Shown here: one piece after another, positions 1-6,049 of the stretch | How positions within the stretch are numbered: position 1 is the stretch's first letter | Layout of the letters: each line of letters opens with the position of its first letter | DNA from: Parcubacteria group bacterium | Lineage (GTDB): Bacteria > Patescibacteriota > Minisyncoccia > Phycocordibacterales > Phycocordibacteraceae | Assembly (NCBI GenBank): GCA_028286505.1 | Contig: JAQBRK010000023.1 | Location: forward strand, 1 to 8,314 | Direction: 5' to 3' | DNA length: 8,314 bases | The notes under the pieces: generated by a model | Database searches by the model: none | Seen by the model: the letters and a program-made list of their open reading frames with translations, nothing else | What the model was told of the DNA's origin: nothing | Program-made: the position numbers and the translations under genes

Positions 1-230
1 CCGAACTCGAATTCAAGCGGAAAGCCCGTCGCGGTACCTATCGCGAACGTAAGGATGAATACCTTCGTCCAAAAGCGCAGCTGCCGATAGTATTTGTCTT
101 CCTTGGTCTTGAGCCACATGGCTTCCATCACGACCATGAAGAGCGATAACCCTATCGACATGAGGGGCCAGAGAATATGGAATCCGGCTGTAGTGCCGAA
201 TTGCAGGCGTGACCATTCGAGAACGTCCAT
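1..230 (-). CDS. cydA: Cytochrome bd ubiquinol oxidase subunit I, N-terminal part (runs off left edge)
   Basis: This is the catalytic subunit of the cytochrome bd quinol oxidase, an inner-membrane enzyme that oxidises quinol and reduces O2 to water without pumping protons. Reading the minus strand from ATG at 230 gives 76 whole codons with no stop before the edge. The product begins MDVLEWSRLQFGTTAGFHIL. It matches the start of CydA: an SRLQF segment, then T-A-x-x-H with His18 at the place of the E. coli His19 heme b595 ligand. The first TM helix follows (about 16-36), then ME, a loop with KYYRQLRFW, and the second helix ending A-T-G-F-P-L-E-F-E-F-G, the counterpart of ATGLTMEFQFG. Only helices I and II are present; the Q-loop and the remaining heme ligands lie outside. 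No good ribosome binding site precedes the ATG. cydB would be expected further left. The family call is confident; whether the full gene is intact cannot be seen. Confidence 0.9.
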   Translation of the reverse strand, partial: MDVLEWSRLQFGTTAGFHILWPLMSIGLSLFMVVMEAMWLKTKEDKYYRQLRFWTKVFILTFAIGTATGFPLEFEF

Positions 231-256
231 TAACGAAATGCTAGCACGTAAAGGTT

Positions 257-284
257 GAGGCCGGTCCGCAAGCGGACCGGCCTC
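257..284 (-). terminator. Strong 13-bp hairpin between the 323-aa gene and cydA
   Basis: GAGGCCGGTCCGC and GCGGACCGGCCTC form a perfect 13-bp GC-rich stem with a 2-nt loop, six bases after the stop codon of the 323-aa gene. Position and stability fit an intrinsic terminator. The minus-strand tail AACCTTTACG has only a short U run, so termination may be partial and cydA could be reached by read-through. It could also be an mRNA-stabilising 3' hairpin. Confidence 0.6.
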
Positions 285-290
285 GTAACT

Positions 291-1262
291 TTAGAACTTC
301 AGTTCGGCAAGACACTCACCGGCGTTACTCCTCGCCTGCAAATGAATTGAGGGGAACATTCCTCCACCCGTCCATTTCTCATGCCTGAAATAATCGATTT
401 TTATTCGGACGGAATTCAACCAGTCATTATCAGTGGCGATTTGCCCTTCGGTCATCGCTTTCCCTGAATCGATGTGGCAGGTGATGCAGATAACTCGGTC
501 ATGATCGAGAGAGAGTTCCGTTTCCTTAGCAAACGCCGAACCTCCGGGACCGTGCACGACACGCTCCGCGAGATATTCCTGCAGCGCATGCATGGTCTTG
601 AGTGCATAAAGCGTTGCTTTCGCATCGCTCTCTATGTACGGACCGGCCTCGGCCAGAAGTTTGGAAGAGAACATCTTGGTGTCGCATACCGCATGAGCAG
701 CAGCTTTCAGAACCTCCAAGGAGCCGAAGTGCGCGAAAGAGCGGGCGGCGATGCGCAGGACGTCGTCATACCCGCCGGGAATAGTCGCGTGCGAAAGTAT
801 TTTCGCGCACACATCGGAGGCTGCAGTGGGGAGTAGACGTTCAAGGCGTCTCCGTATCTCTGCGGAAATAGCACTGACTTCTTTCTGCGCGAACGGTAGT
901 GCCGCCCCCTTTCCCACGAACGACAAGTAGATTCGTTCGCGGTCAGGATGGGCATAGGCCGCTATGACTCCCTCTATCAGACTTCCCCACAACAAGGCCA
1001 TGGTTTTGGGAATGCATTGCATATCGAGCGGGCCCGGAGTTATTTCTGAAAGCGGCATATTGTCGAGAAGATAGAGCGCTATGTCGGCCTTCAGGAAGTT
1101 CACTTCGCGCTTGTCCTCGGCGCTCGCATCAAACCCAGCCTCGCATTCCTCGAACATCGTCGTAAGGAGTTCCGAGGCAGGTGCATCTTTAGACCGCGCC
1201 ATCACGGCGAAGAACGCTTGTTCAAGTGGTCCAACGATATGAAAGAGATCGTTGCTATTCAT
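291..1262 (-). CDS. Uncharacterised 323-aa soluble protein
   Basis: I do not recognise this family. The product is mostly helical and hydrophilic, with no signal peptide or clear TM segment, so it is probably cytoplasmic. Residues about 1-240 look like a helical bundle (for example the runs around 85-105, 128-145 and 165-195). The last 80 residues look more mixed, with many aromatic and basic residues. Eight cysteines are scattered through it, including a CITCH motif at 259-263, which has the c-type heme spacing but lies in a protein without an export signal. The start at 1262 is chosen because AGGA (1268-1271 on the minus strand) sits five bases upstream. An in-frame ATG 40 codons earlier, next to the previous stop, would make a 363-aa form but would force the hairpin array to be coding. 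It lies between a two-TM protein gene and cydA on the same strand. A link to respiration is only a guess from position. Confidence 0.75.
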   Translation of the reverse strand: MNSNDLFHIVGPLEQAFFAVMARSKDAPASELLTTMFEECEAGFDASAEDKREVNFLKADIALYLLDNMPLSEITPGPLDMQCIPKTMALLWGSLIEGVIAAYAHPDRERIYLSFVGKGAALPFAQKEVSAISAEIRRRLERLLPTAASDVCAKILSHATIPGGYDDVLRIAARSFAHFGSLEVLKAAAHAVCDTKMFSSKLLAEAGPYIESDAKATLYALKTMHALQEYLAERVVHGPGGSAFAKETELSLDHDRVICITCHIDSGKAMTEGQIATDNDWLNSVRIKIDYFRHEKWTGGGMFPSIHLQARSNAGECLAELKF

Positions 1263-1275
1263 CGTAGTCCTTTCC

Positions 1276-1372
1276 AGAGCCGTAGCTCTTCGTTCCCGTA
1301 GGAATTGGGTCCGTAGACCCTGGACACCATTGTCCAGAAGCACCCTACTCCCGTAGGGTGCTTGCGGCAAGC
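1276..1372 (-). promoter_or_regulatory. Tandem hairpin array in the leader of the 323-aa gene
   Basis: Almost the whole 120-nt gap between two minus-strand genes is self-complementary. In transcript order the hairpins are: 1360-1372 (5-bp stem, 3-nt loop, overlapping the next); 1338-1363 (11 bp, loop GGGA, a GNRA tetraloop); 1320-1337 (7 bp, loop AUGG); 1307-1320 (5 bp, loop UACG); 1293-1304 (4 bp, loop UACG); 1276-1289 (5 bp, loop UACG). The three UACG loops are each closed by C-G, which is the cUNCGg class of very stable tetraloops. Spacers are 0-3 nt, and the last stem abuts GGAAAGGA, the ribosome binding region. Alternative pairing of UUCC from the 1293-1304 stem with GGAA or AGGA of the binding site is possible. 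The 1338-1363 stem could act as an attenuator, but no U tract follows. Role unknown: an RNA leader, a processing or stability array, or a protein-binding platform. Confidence 0.6.
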
Positions 1373-1382
1373 CCTTATACAT

Positions 1383-1946
1383 CTAGTTTGCTTTACGACG
1401 CAAAAGCCACGCGGAGATTATCGAGACGATGATAACGGCGACCATCGTACCGAGCCAGCCCATGAGCGCTCGCTGCATGAGAGCTTTTTCCTGTTCTTCC
1501 GCGTACGTGAGGGAACGACCGCTCATGACGAAGCCTTCTCCGGCCGGAAGAATCACGAGTGCCTGGCGAACTCCCTTCTCGGGCTGCCAGGTAATGCGAT
1601 TGATGCCGTTCTTCTTTGCGGCAGCGAGCACGCCGGGAGGAAGCACGGGAGGTGCGTTATGCAACAGCCCCGTTCCCGCAACCGCCGTACCCGTCGCGTC
1701 AAAAAAGACGAGGTATGCGGCAGGGTCGCTTTCTATAGGTATCGCGGCACTGTAGCCGGTCGGGAGCGCGCCGCTCGCGATAACGCGAAGGACGGCGTCG
1801 CGCGCTACGTATTCCTGGGGCTCGTTCGCCGCAAGGCGAATGTTCTGCTGGTCATTGATATAGGAGATGGCGAGGATAATGGTGGCGATGACTCCGAGCG
1901 GCAGACCTATAGCGGCGACGGTTTTCCAGAATTGTGAGTGCTTCAT
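1383..1946 (-). CDS. Two-TM membrane protein with an extracytoplasmic domain (187 aa, unknown function)
   Basis: The product has a first TM helix at about 7-30, an extracytoplasmic domain at about 31-160, a second TM helix at about 161-183, and a short basic tail LLRRKAN. This is the layout of a sensor input module, but no HAMP, kinase, GGDEF or methyl-accepting output domain is attached. The middle part (about 77-145: YLVFFDATGTAVAGTG, LPPGVL, NRITWQPEKGVRQA, GFVMSGRSL) reminds me of a family of small conserved membrane proteins of similar size in other phyla. That is from memory and not checked. The ATG at 1946 is taken because AAGGGG lies just upstream; a start nine codons earlier has no binding site. 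It is the first gene of the leftward run and is divergent from the export operon across about 63 bases. Confidence 0.8.
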   Translation of the reverse strand: MKHSQFWKTVAAIGLPLGVIATIILAISYINDQQNIRLAANEPQEYVARDAVLRVIASGALPTGYSAAIPIESDPAAYLVFFDATGTAVAGTGLLHNAPPVLPPGVLAAAKKNGINRITWQPEKGVRQALVILPAGEGFVMSGRSLTYAEEQEKALMQRALMGWLGTMVAVIIVSIISAWLLRRKAN

Positions 1947-2009
1947 ACCCCTTATAACTAACGCGTCCTGCATTAGGTTCTGGTTAAGGAATGTAATAAA
2001 AGAGAGGCG
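1947..2009. promoter_or_regulatory. Divergent intergenic region (export operon / membrane protein gene)
   Basis: Both transcription units should start in or near this short AT-richer gap. Toward the left, TTATAA at 1952-1957 could be a -10 element, though it sits very close to the start codon. Toward the right, TAATAA at about 1994-1999, or TATAAC at 2028-2033 just past the GTG start, could be -10 elements. No good -35 hexamer is visible for any of them, so the assignment is weak. Confidence 0.3.
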
Positions 2010-3902
2010 GTGGACGTACTATGGATATATAACTCACTAATGTCTCGCTTTTCCATGATTTCACGACTCCTTGGGCGGATAGGCTCCTTCTTCGGAGGTC
2101 TCGGCGGCTACGCGAAGCGGCACAAGATACAGGCTGTCCTGCTGCTGCTCGTTCTTGCCGGGCTTTCCTATTGGGGCTATACGGCCTACGCCAAGAGCGT
2201 TACCACCACGCAGTACGTGCTCGCCGTCGTGAGGAACGCTCCTATCGAAGAGACGGTTACGGCAAGCGGGCAAATCGCTTCTGAGCACCAGTTGAATCTC
2301 TCACCGAAAGCGAGCGGGGCGCTCACCTCGGTACCGGTGAAAGCCGGGCAACAGGTGGGAGTCGGGCAGATCGTTGCGACCATCGACAGCACGGATGCGC
2401 AGAAATCGCTGCGGGACGCTGCGACGAATCTCGAAAGCGCCCGCATCAGCTATCAGCAATCGCAGACAACCAATACGAACACCGTGCAAAAATCGAGCGA
2501 CGCCGTCTTCTCGTCGAGCGCTACCGTTTACAGCGATATCGGGACCGTGCTCGCGGGAATCAACACCATCATGCAAGGCAGCGAGGTTTCGGGCTCGTAT
2601 GCGGTCAAGAACGTATACGCGTATGCAAAGCATTACAATGACAATCCAGGTCTTACGTCGTACCGCGACAGGCTCATCGCTTCGTATGACGCGGCCGATA
2701 GCGCGTATCGCGCGGCGGTGACGGCATACAATTCGGTGAATCGGGGTAGCGACCCGACGACCGTCGCAGCGCTTGCGGAGAGAACCAATCGAGCCGCGCA
2801 ATCGGCCGCGCAAGCCGCGAAGGATCTCAATGATTATCTCAATGCCGTTCACGCATTCGCCCTGAACGACCCCGCGGCTCCTTCCATCCTTACCTCGCAT
2901 ATCTCGACATCGCTCTCCTACGTAACCACGATGAACGCCGACGTTAACGCATCGCTTACCGCGAAGAACGATCTTGCGTCCGCAATTCAAACATCCGGCA
3001 GCGGCAGCGTTTCGCTTTCTGCGGAAGCGGCGCAGCTTTCCTATCAGAAGGCTCAGAACTCGTATCAGGATGCGAAAGATGCTCTCGCCAATTACGTGGT
3101 TCGTGCGCCGTTCGCGGGAACCATCGCAAGCGTACCGCTACAACGGTTCGATCAGGCAGGTTCGGGCACGACCGTTGCCGTACTTATAACCAAGCAGCAG
3201 TTCGCAACGCTTTCGCTGAACGAAGTCGACGTCGCGAAGGTGAAGTCCGGACAGAAGGCAACGCTCACCTTCGATTCCATCGACGGGCTGACGCTCGACG
3301 GCACCGTGGCCGAAGTGGACGCGCTCGGTGCCGTAAGCTCGGGCGTGGTTTCCTATACCGTGAAGATAGGATTCGATTCGAAAGACACGCGTATCCTTCC
3401 CGGCATGACGGTTAATGCGGCAATAGTGATCGCCTCGAGCGAAGCGGCACTCGTCGTTCCCTCTTCGGCCATAAAGACCCAAGGAACCGAGTCCTATGTG
3501 GAAGTCGCGAGCTTCACGGCAGGCGCTCCGCAAACGGGCGGTACGGGTACCTCCACACAGCGCTTCGCGACAAGCACGCCGCGCACCGGTGCGGCGGGGG
3601 CGACGCGCGGCGGTACCGGACTTACCGTCGACGCCGCGACCGTCACCACGCGTCGCGTAACCGTTCAGACCGGTATCGTGAGCGATACCATGACCGAAGT
3701 CGTGAGCGGACTGAATCCGGGAGAATTCGTCGTAAGTTCTTCGCTGAACGCGACCGGGAAAACGACGACGCAAGCAAAGAGCATCTTCAGTCTCTTTGGT
3801 GCGGCGCCGGGAGCGCGAACGGGAACGACCGGTACCGGGGGAGCCGCGCGCACCACTACCGGCGGCGGAAACGCGGGATTTGCCGGACGAGCGGGAGGCT
3901 AA
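2010..3902 (+). CDS. MacA/HlyD-family periplasmic adaptor subunit of an ABC exporter (630 aa)
   Basis: This membrane-fusion adaptor works with the ATPase and permease encoded next, probably gating or guiding substrate on the outer face of the membrane. A basic cytoplasmic N-terminus is followed by one TM helix (41-62). The first lipoyl/barrel-sandwich half is at about 95-127 (ASGALTSVPVKAGQQVGVGQ). A long helical region rich in Ala, Gln, Ser and Tyr runs from about 128 to 360. The second lipoyl half is at about 361-395 (YVVRAPFAGTIASV). A beta-barrel covers about 396-475 with RILPGMTV. A membrane-proximal domain at about 476-585 is interrupted by a Gly/Thr-rich stretch (about 503-535). The C-terminus (about 597-630) is a disordered Gly/Thr/Arg tail. 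It is much longer than E. coli MacA (about 370 aa), mainly because of the hairpin region and these inserts. The GTG at 2010 has AGAGAGG two bases upstream, a tight spacing; ATG at 2040 or 2055 are alternatives without a clear site. Substrate unknown. Confidence 0.85.
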   Translation: MDVLWIYNSLMSRFSMISRLLGRIGSFFGGLGGYAKRHKIQAVLLLLVLAGLSYWGYTAYAKSVTTTQYVLAVVRNAPIEETVTASGQIASEHQLNLSPKASGALTSVPVKAGQQVGVGQIVATIDSTDAQKSLRDAATNLESARISYQQSQTTNTNTVQKSSDAVFSSSATVYSDIGTVLAGINTIMQGSEVSGSYAVKNVYAYAKHYNDNPGLTSYRDRLIASYDAADSAYRAAVTAYNSVNRGSDPTTVAALAERTNRAAQSAAQAAKDLNDYLNAVHAFALNDPAAPSILTSHISTSLSYVTTMNADVNASLTAKNDLASAIQTSGSGSVSLSAEAAQLSYQKAQNSYQDAKDALANYVVRAPFAGTIASVPLQRFDQAGSGTTVAVLITKQQFATLSLNEVDVAKVKSGQKATLTFDSIDGLTLDGTVAEVDALGAVSSGVVSYTVKIGFDSKDTRILPGMTVNAAIVIASSEAALVVPSSAIKTQGTESYVEVASFTAGAPQTGGTGTSTQRFATSTPRTGAAGATRGGTGLTVDAATVTTRRVTVQTGIVSDTMTEVVSGLNPGEFVVSSSLNATGKTTTQAKSIFSLFGAAPGARTGTTGTGGAARTTTGGGNAGFAGRAGG

Positions 3903-3907
3903 TAACG

Positions 3908-4630
3908 ATGATTGAAGTCAACGACATTCGAAAGACCTATCACACCGGTGGCGACACGGTCACGCATGCGCTCGATGGCGTGAGCTTCACCATCAAGGAT
4001 GGCGAGTTCGTTGCCATCATGGGTCCGTCGGGCTCCGGAAAGTCCACGCTCATGCATATCTTGGGCTGTCTCGATACGCCGACCTCGGGCACCTATGTCC
4101 TCGATGGCGAGGACGCATCGACGCTTTCGGGCGATCGGCTTGCCGACATCCGCAGACGCAAGATCGGTTTCGTTTTCCAGTCGTTCAATCTCCTTCCCCG
4201 TACCACGGTGTTGCGGAACGTCATGCTTCCCCTCACGTATGCGAATATTCCTATGGAAGAACGCGAAGCTCGCGCAAAAGCGTCGCTTGCGGCGGCCGGA
4301 CTCGACGAAAGCCGTTTCGAACACAAAAGCAATCAGCTCTCGGGAGGTCAGATACAGCGTGTCGCTATCGCACGCGCCCTCGTGAACGACCCCGCACTTA
4401 TTCTTGCGGACGAACCGACCGGAAACCTCGATACCCGCACGAGCGAAATCGTTCTCGCCACGTTCGAGAAGCTCAATCGCGAGCACGGCCGCACCATCAT
4501 ACTCATCACGCACGAACAGGAGGTGGCGGAGCATGCGCGCCGAATCATCCGTATCCGCGACGGCAAGATCCAAAGCGATTCCGGCGACCACGCACGGCGT
4601 ATTCCGAATCCAGAGCCATCTACCGTATGA
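3908..4630 (+). CDS. MacB/LolD-type ABC transporter ATP-binding protein (240 aa)
   Basis: This cytoplasmic ATPase powers the adaptor-permease complex (the MacB/LolD/FtsE group of type VII ABC systems). All motifs are present: Walker A GPSGSGKST (39-47), Q-loop Gln91 in FQSFNLLP, signature LSGGQIQR (144-151; the common form is LSGGQQQR), Walker B ALILADEP with catalytic Glu169, D-loop GNLD (172-175) and H-loop His202. The length is typical for a separate ATPase, in contrast to E. coli MacB, where ATPase and permease are fused. GGGAGG lies nine bases before the ATG, inside the last codons of the adaptor gene, and the gap to that gene is five bases, so the two are co-transcribed and probably translationally coupled. 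The last 13 or so residues (after DGKIQSDSGD) are a non-conserved tail. Its stop codon abuts the left repeat of the inserted element that follows. Confidence 0.95.
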   Translation: MIEVNDIRKTYHTGGDTVTHALDGVSFTIKDGEFVAIMGPSGSGKSTLMHILGCLDTPTSGTYVLDGEDASTLSGDRLADIRRRKIGFVFQSFNLLPRTTVLRNVMLPLTYANIPMEEREARAKASLAAAGLDESRFEHKSNQLSGGQIQRVAIARALVNDPALILADEPTGNLDTRTSEIVLATFEKLNREHGRTIILITHEQEVAEHARRIIRIRDGKIQSDSGDHARRIPNPEPSTV

Positions 4631-4733
4631 CCCCTTACCACTTTATGAATGTGAAAGACTACTCACCTTTCGATACTGCGGTACGCGATGTCGAGGTCAT
4701 TATTAGAACGTGCGTACTAAAGTGGTAAGGGGT
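4630..4733. mobile_element. MITE-like element with perfect 16-bp terminal inverted repeats
   Basis: ACCCCTTACCACTTTA at 4630-4645 is exactly repeated in inverted orientation at 4718-4733, enclosing 72 bases. GTATGACC occurs at 4625-4632 and again at 4732-4739, so the element is flanked by a direct repeat of at least ATG and at most 8 bp, as a target-site duplication would leave. Removing one repeat and the element restores GTATGACC, in which the TGA stop of the ATPase and the ATG of the permease overlap as ATGA. The element has no room for a transposase. As RNA it could fold with the 16-bp stem closing two inner hairpins (GAAAG/CTTTC at 4652-4656/4667-4671 and GTACGC/GCGTAC at 4681-4686/4712-4717). 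Alternatives are a structured regulatory RNA or an unrelated palindrome. The family cannot be assigned from one copy. Confidence 0.55.
4727..4732 (+). promoter_or_regulatory. Ribosome binding site of the permease, inside the inverted repeat
   Basis: AAGGGG ends one base before the permease ATG (4734), a very tight spacing, and lies entirely within the right 16-bp repeat arm. If the long stem forms in the mRNA, this site is buried in it. The same sequence TAAGGGGTATG marks the start of the 187-aa membrane protein at 1946 on the minus strand, which supports it as a working start signal here. Confidence 0.5.
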
Positions 4734-5966
4734 ATGACCACGCAAGATCTCATGCAGGAAACCGTCACCGCCCTCGGAGCGAACAAGGTCCGTTCCGGTC
4801 TGACGATGCTCGGCATCGTCATCGGCATCGGTTCGGTCATTGCCATGGTCGCCATCGGCAATGGCGCACAAGCAAGTATTCAGTCGAGCATCCAGTCGCT
4901 CGGTTCGAATCTTTTGATAGTGACTCCGGGCGCGCAGCGTAACGCGGGAGGGTTCGGCGTCTCGAGCGGCCGCGGAGCGGCAAAGACCATTACCGAAGCG
5001 GATGCAGTTGCGGTTGCGGGCGTACCGGGAGTCGCACGCGTGGCGCAAGAGATAAGCGGTCGGTACCAGATAACGGCAAAAGGAACGAATACGAATACGA
5101 CCGTCGACGGGGTGAACAGCGCCTTTGCGTCCATTCGGAACGTCGCTATCGACGAGGGAACCTTTTTCAGCGATAGCCAGTCTCAGGCACTCGCGAAAGT
5201 GGCGGTCATCGGCCCTACCACCATGACCGACCTTTTCGGAGATACGGCGACCGCAAGCGATGTCATCGGTCAACAGATACGGATTAAGGGAGCGGTCTTT
5301 TCGGTGATAGGCGTAACGGTTTCAAAGGGCGGCTCGGGCTTTACGAATCAGGACGATATCATTTACGTCCCTTTGCGTACTGCGGCGAGATATCTCGCGG
5401 GTGACTCCTACCTCACGACCATGGATATCCAGGCGACGGACGCAGACGCAATGAGCTCCGTGCAGACGGACGTGACGGCACTGCTACTTGAGCGCCACAA
5501 GATACAGGACCCGACCCAGGCCGATTTCAGTGTTCTCAATCAGGCGGACATCGTCGCGACGGCATCGTCCGTGACGGGCACGTTTACCCTTCTGCTCGCG
5601 GCGATAGCGGGTATCTCGCTTCTGGTCGGCGGTATAGGCATCATGAACATGATGCTTACGAACGTGACCGAACGTACGCGCGAGATAGGTCTTCGCAAAG
5701 CCATCGGGGCGACCGAGAGCGACATCAGCAATCAATTCCTTACGGAATCCATCGTGCTTACGGTTCTCGGCGGTGCTATAGGAATCCTACTTGGCTGGCT
5801 CATCGCTTCGGCGCTCACGCTCACGGGACTTCTCACGGCGACCGTGTCGCTCGCCTCGGTACTGACGGCATTCGGCGTATCTGCCGTTATCGGCATAACG
5901 TTCGGATGGTACCCCGCCCGACGCGCCGCGCGCATGAATCCCATCGACGCGCTTCGTTTTGAATAA
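4734..5966 (+). CDS. MacB/FtsX-type ABC transporter permease (410 aa)
   Basis: This is the membrane subunit of the exporter, a mechanotransmission permease that couples ATP hydrolysis to movement of its large extracytoplasmic domain. The N-terminal segment ANKVRSGLTMLGIVIGIGSV (16-35) is the classic MacB start with TM1 at about 22-42. The MacB periplasmic core domain follows (about 43-275). Then come TM2 (about 284-308), the cytoplasmic motif TERTREIGLRKAIGA (322-336), TM3 (about 347-371), TM4 (about 381-402), and the terminal YPARRAARMNPIDALRFE box that contacts the ATPase. Length and order are complete. The ATG at 4734 is preferred over the GTG at 4710, because translation from 4710 would read through the inserted repeat and the family normally starts close to the SGLTMLG segment. 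Together with the two genes before it, it forms a MacA-B(ATPase)-B(permease) export operon. Confidence 0.93.
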   Translation: MTTQDLMQETVTALGANKVRSGLTMLGIVIGIGSVIAMVAIGNGAQASIQSSIQSLGSNLLIVTPGAQRNAGGFGVSSGRGAAKTITEADAVAVAGVPGVARVAQEISGRYQITAKGTNTNTTVDGVNSAFASIRNVAIDEGTFFSDSQSQALAKVAVIGPTTMTDLFGDTATASDVIGQQIRIKGAVFSVIGVTVSKGGSGFTNQDDIIYVPLRTAARYLAGDSYLTTMDIQATDADAMSSVQTDVTALLLERHKIQDPTQADFSVLNQADIVATASSVTGTFTLLLAAIAGISLLVGGIGIMNMMLTNVTERTREIGLRKAIGATESDISNQFLTESIVLTVLGGAIGILLGWLIASALTLTGLLTATVSLASVLTAFGVSAVIGITFGWYPARRAARMNPIDALRFE

Positions 5967-5969
5967 AAA

Positions 5970-5998
5970 TTGACTCGTTCCAATTTCATTGGTAAAAA
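5970..5998 (+). promoter_or_regulatory. Probable sigma-70-type promoter for the 197-aa gene
   Basis: TTGACT (5970-5975, five of six matches to the -35 consensus) is followed after a 17-bp spacer by TAAAAA (5993-5998, four of six to the -10 consensus). The spacing is ideal and the region directly follows the permease stop. The spacer contains a short inverted repeat (CCAAT/ATTGG, 5980-5992), which could be an operator or chance. This would let the downstream gene be expressed separately from the export operon. Confidence 0.5.
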
Positions 5999-6049
5999 AA
6001 TAGGAGTCTAACCCCTTCACGCGCTACGCGCATTGCGAGGAGCTACAGA

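Noticed and set aside
13..216. 67-codon open frame on the minus strand at the left edge
   Set aside because: It is a shadow of cydA, which lies on the same strand in another frame and has clear family similarity.
1276..1372. CRISPR-like or tandem repeat array
   Set aside because: The units differ in stem sequence and length and there are no uniform spacers; only the loop motif recurs.
1263..1382. N-terminal extension of the 323-aa protein to 363 aa, starting right after the upstream stop codon
   Set aside because: The 40 codons coincide with the hairpin array, give an unremarkable basic sequence, and a good ribosome binding site sits before the later ATG. A 40-codon stretch without stops is not improbable by chance.
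3138..3773. 211-codon minus-strand open frame inside the adaptor gene
   Set aside because: It is low in family-like content and rich in Arg/Gly/His, typical of the antisense of a GC-rich gene; the plus-strand frame is a clear HlyD-type protein.
4710..4733. GTG start for the permease at 4710
   Set aside because: It would translate the right terminal repeat of the inserted element, and the family start aligns with ATG 4734.
5980..6000. Terminator after the permease
   Set aside because: The CCAAT/ATTGG stem is followed by an A run, not a U run, on the plus strand; the promoter reading fits better.
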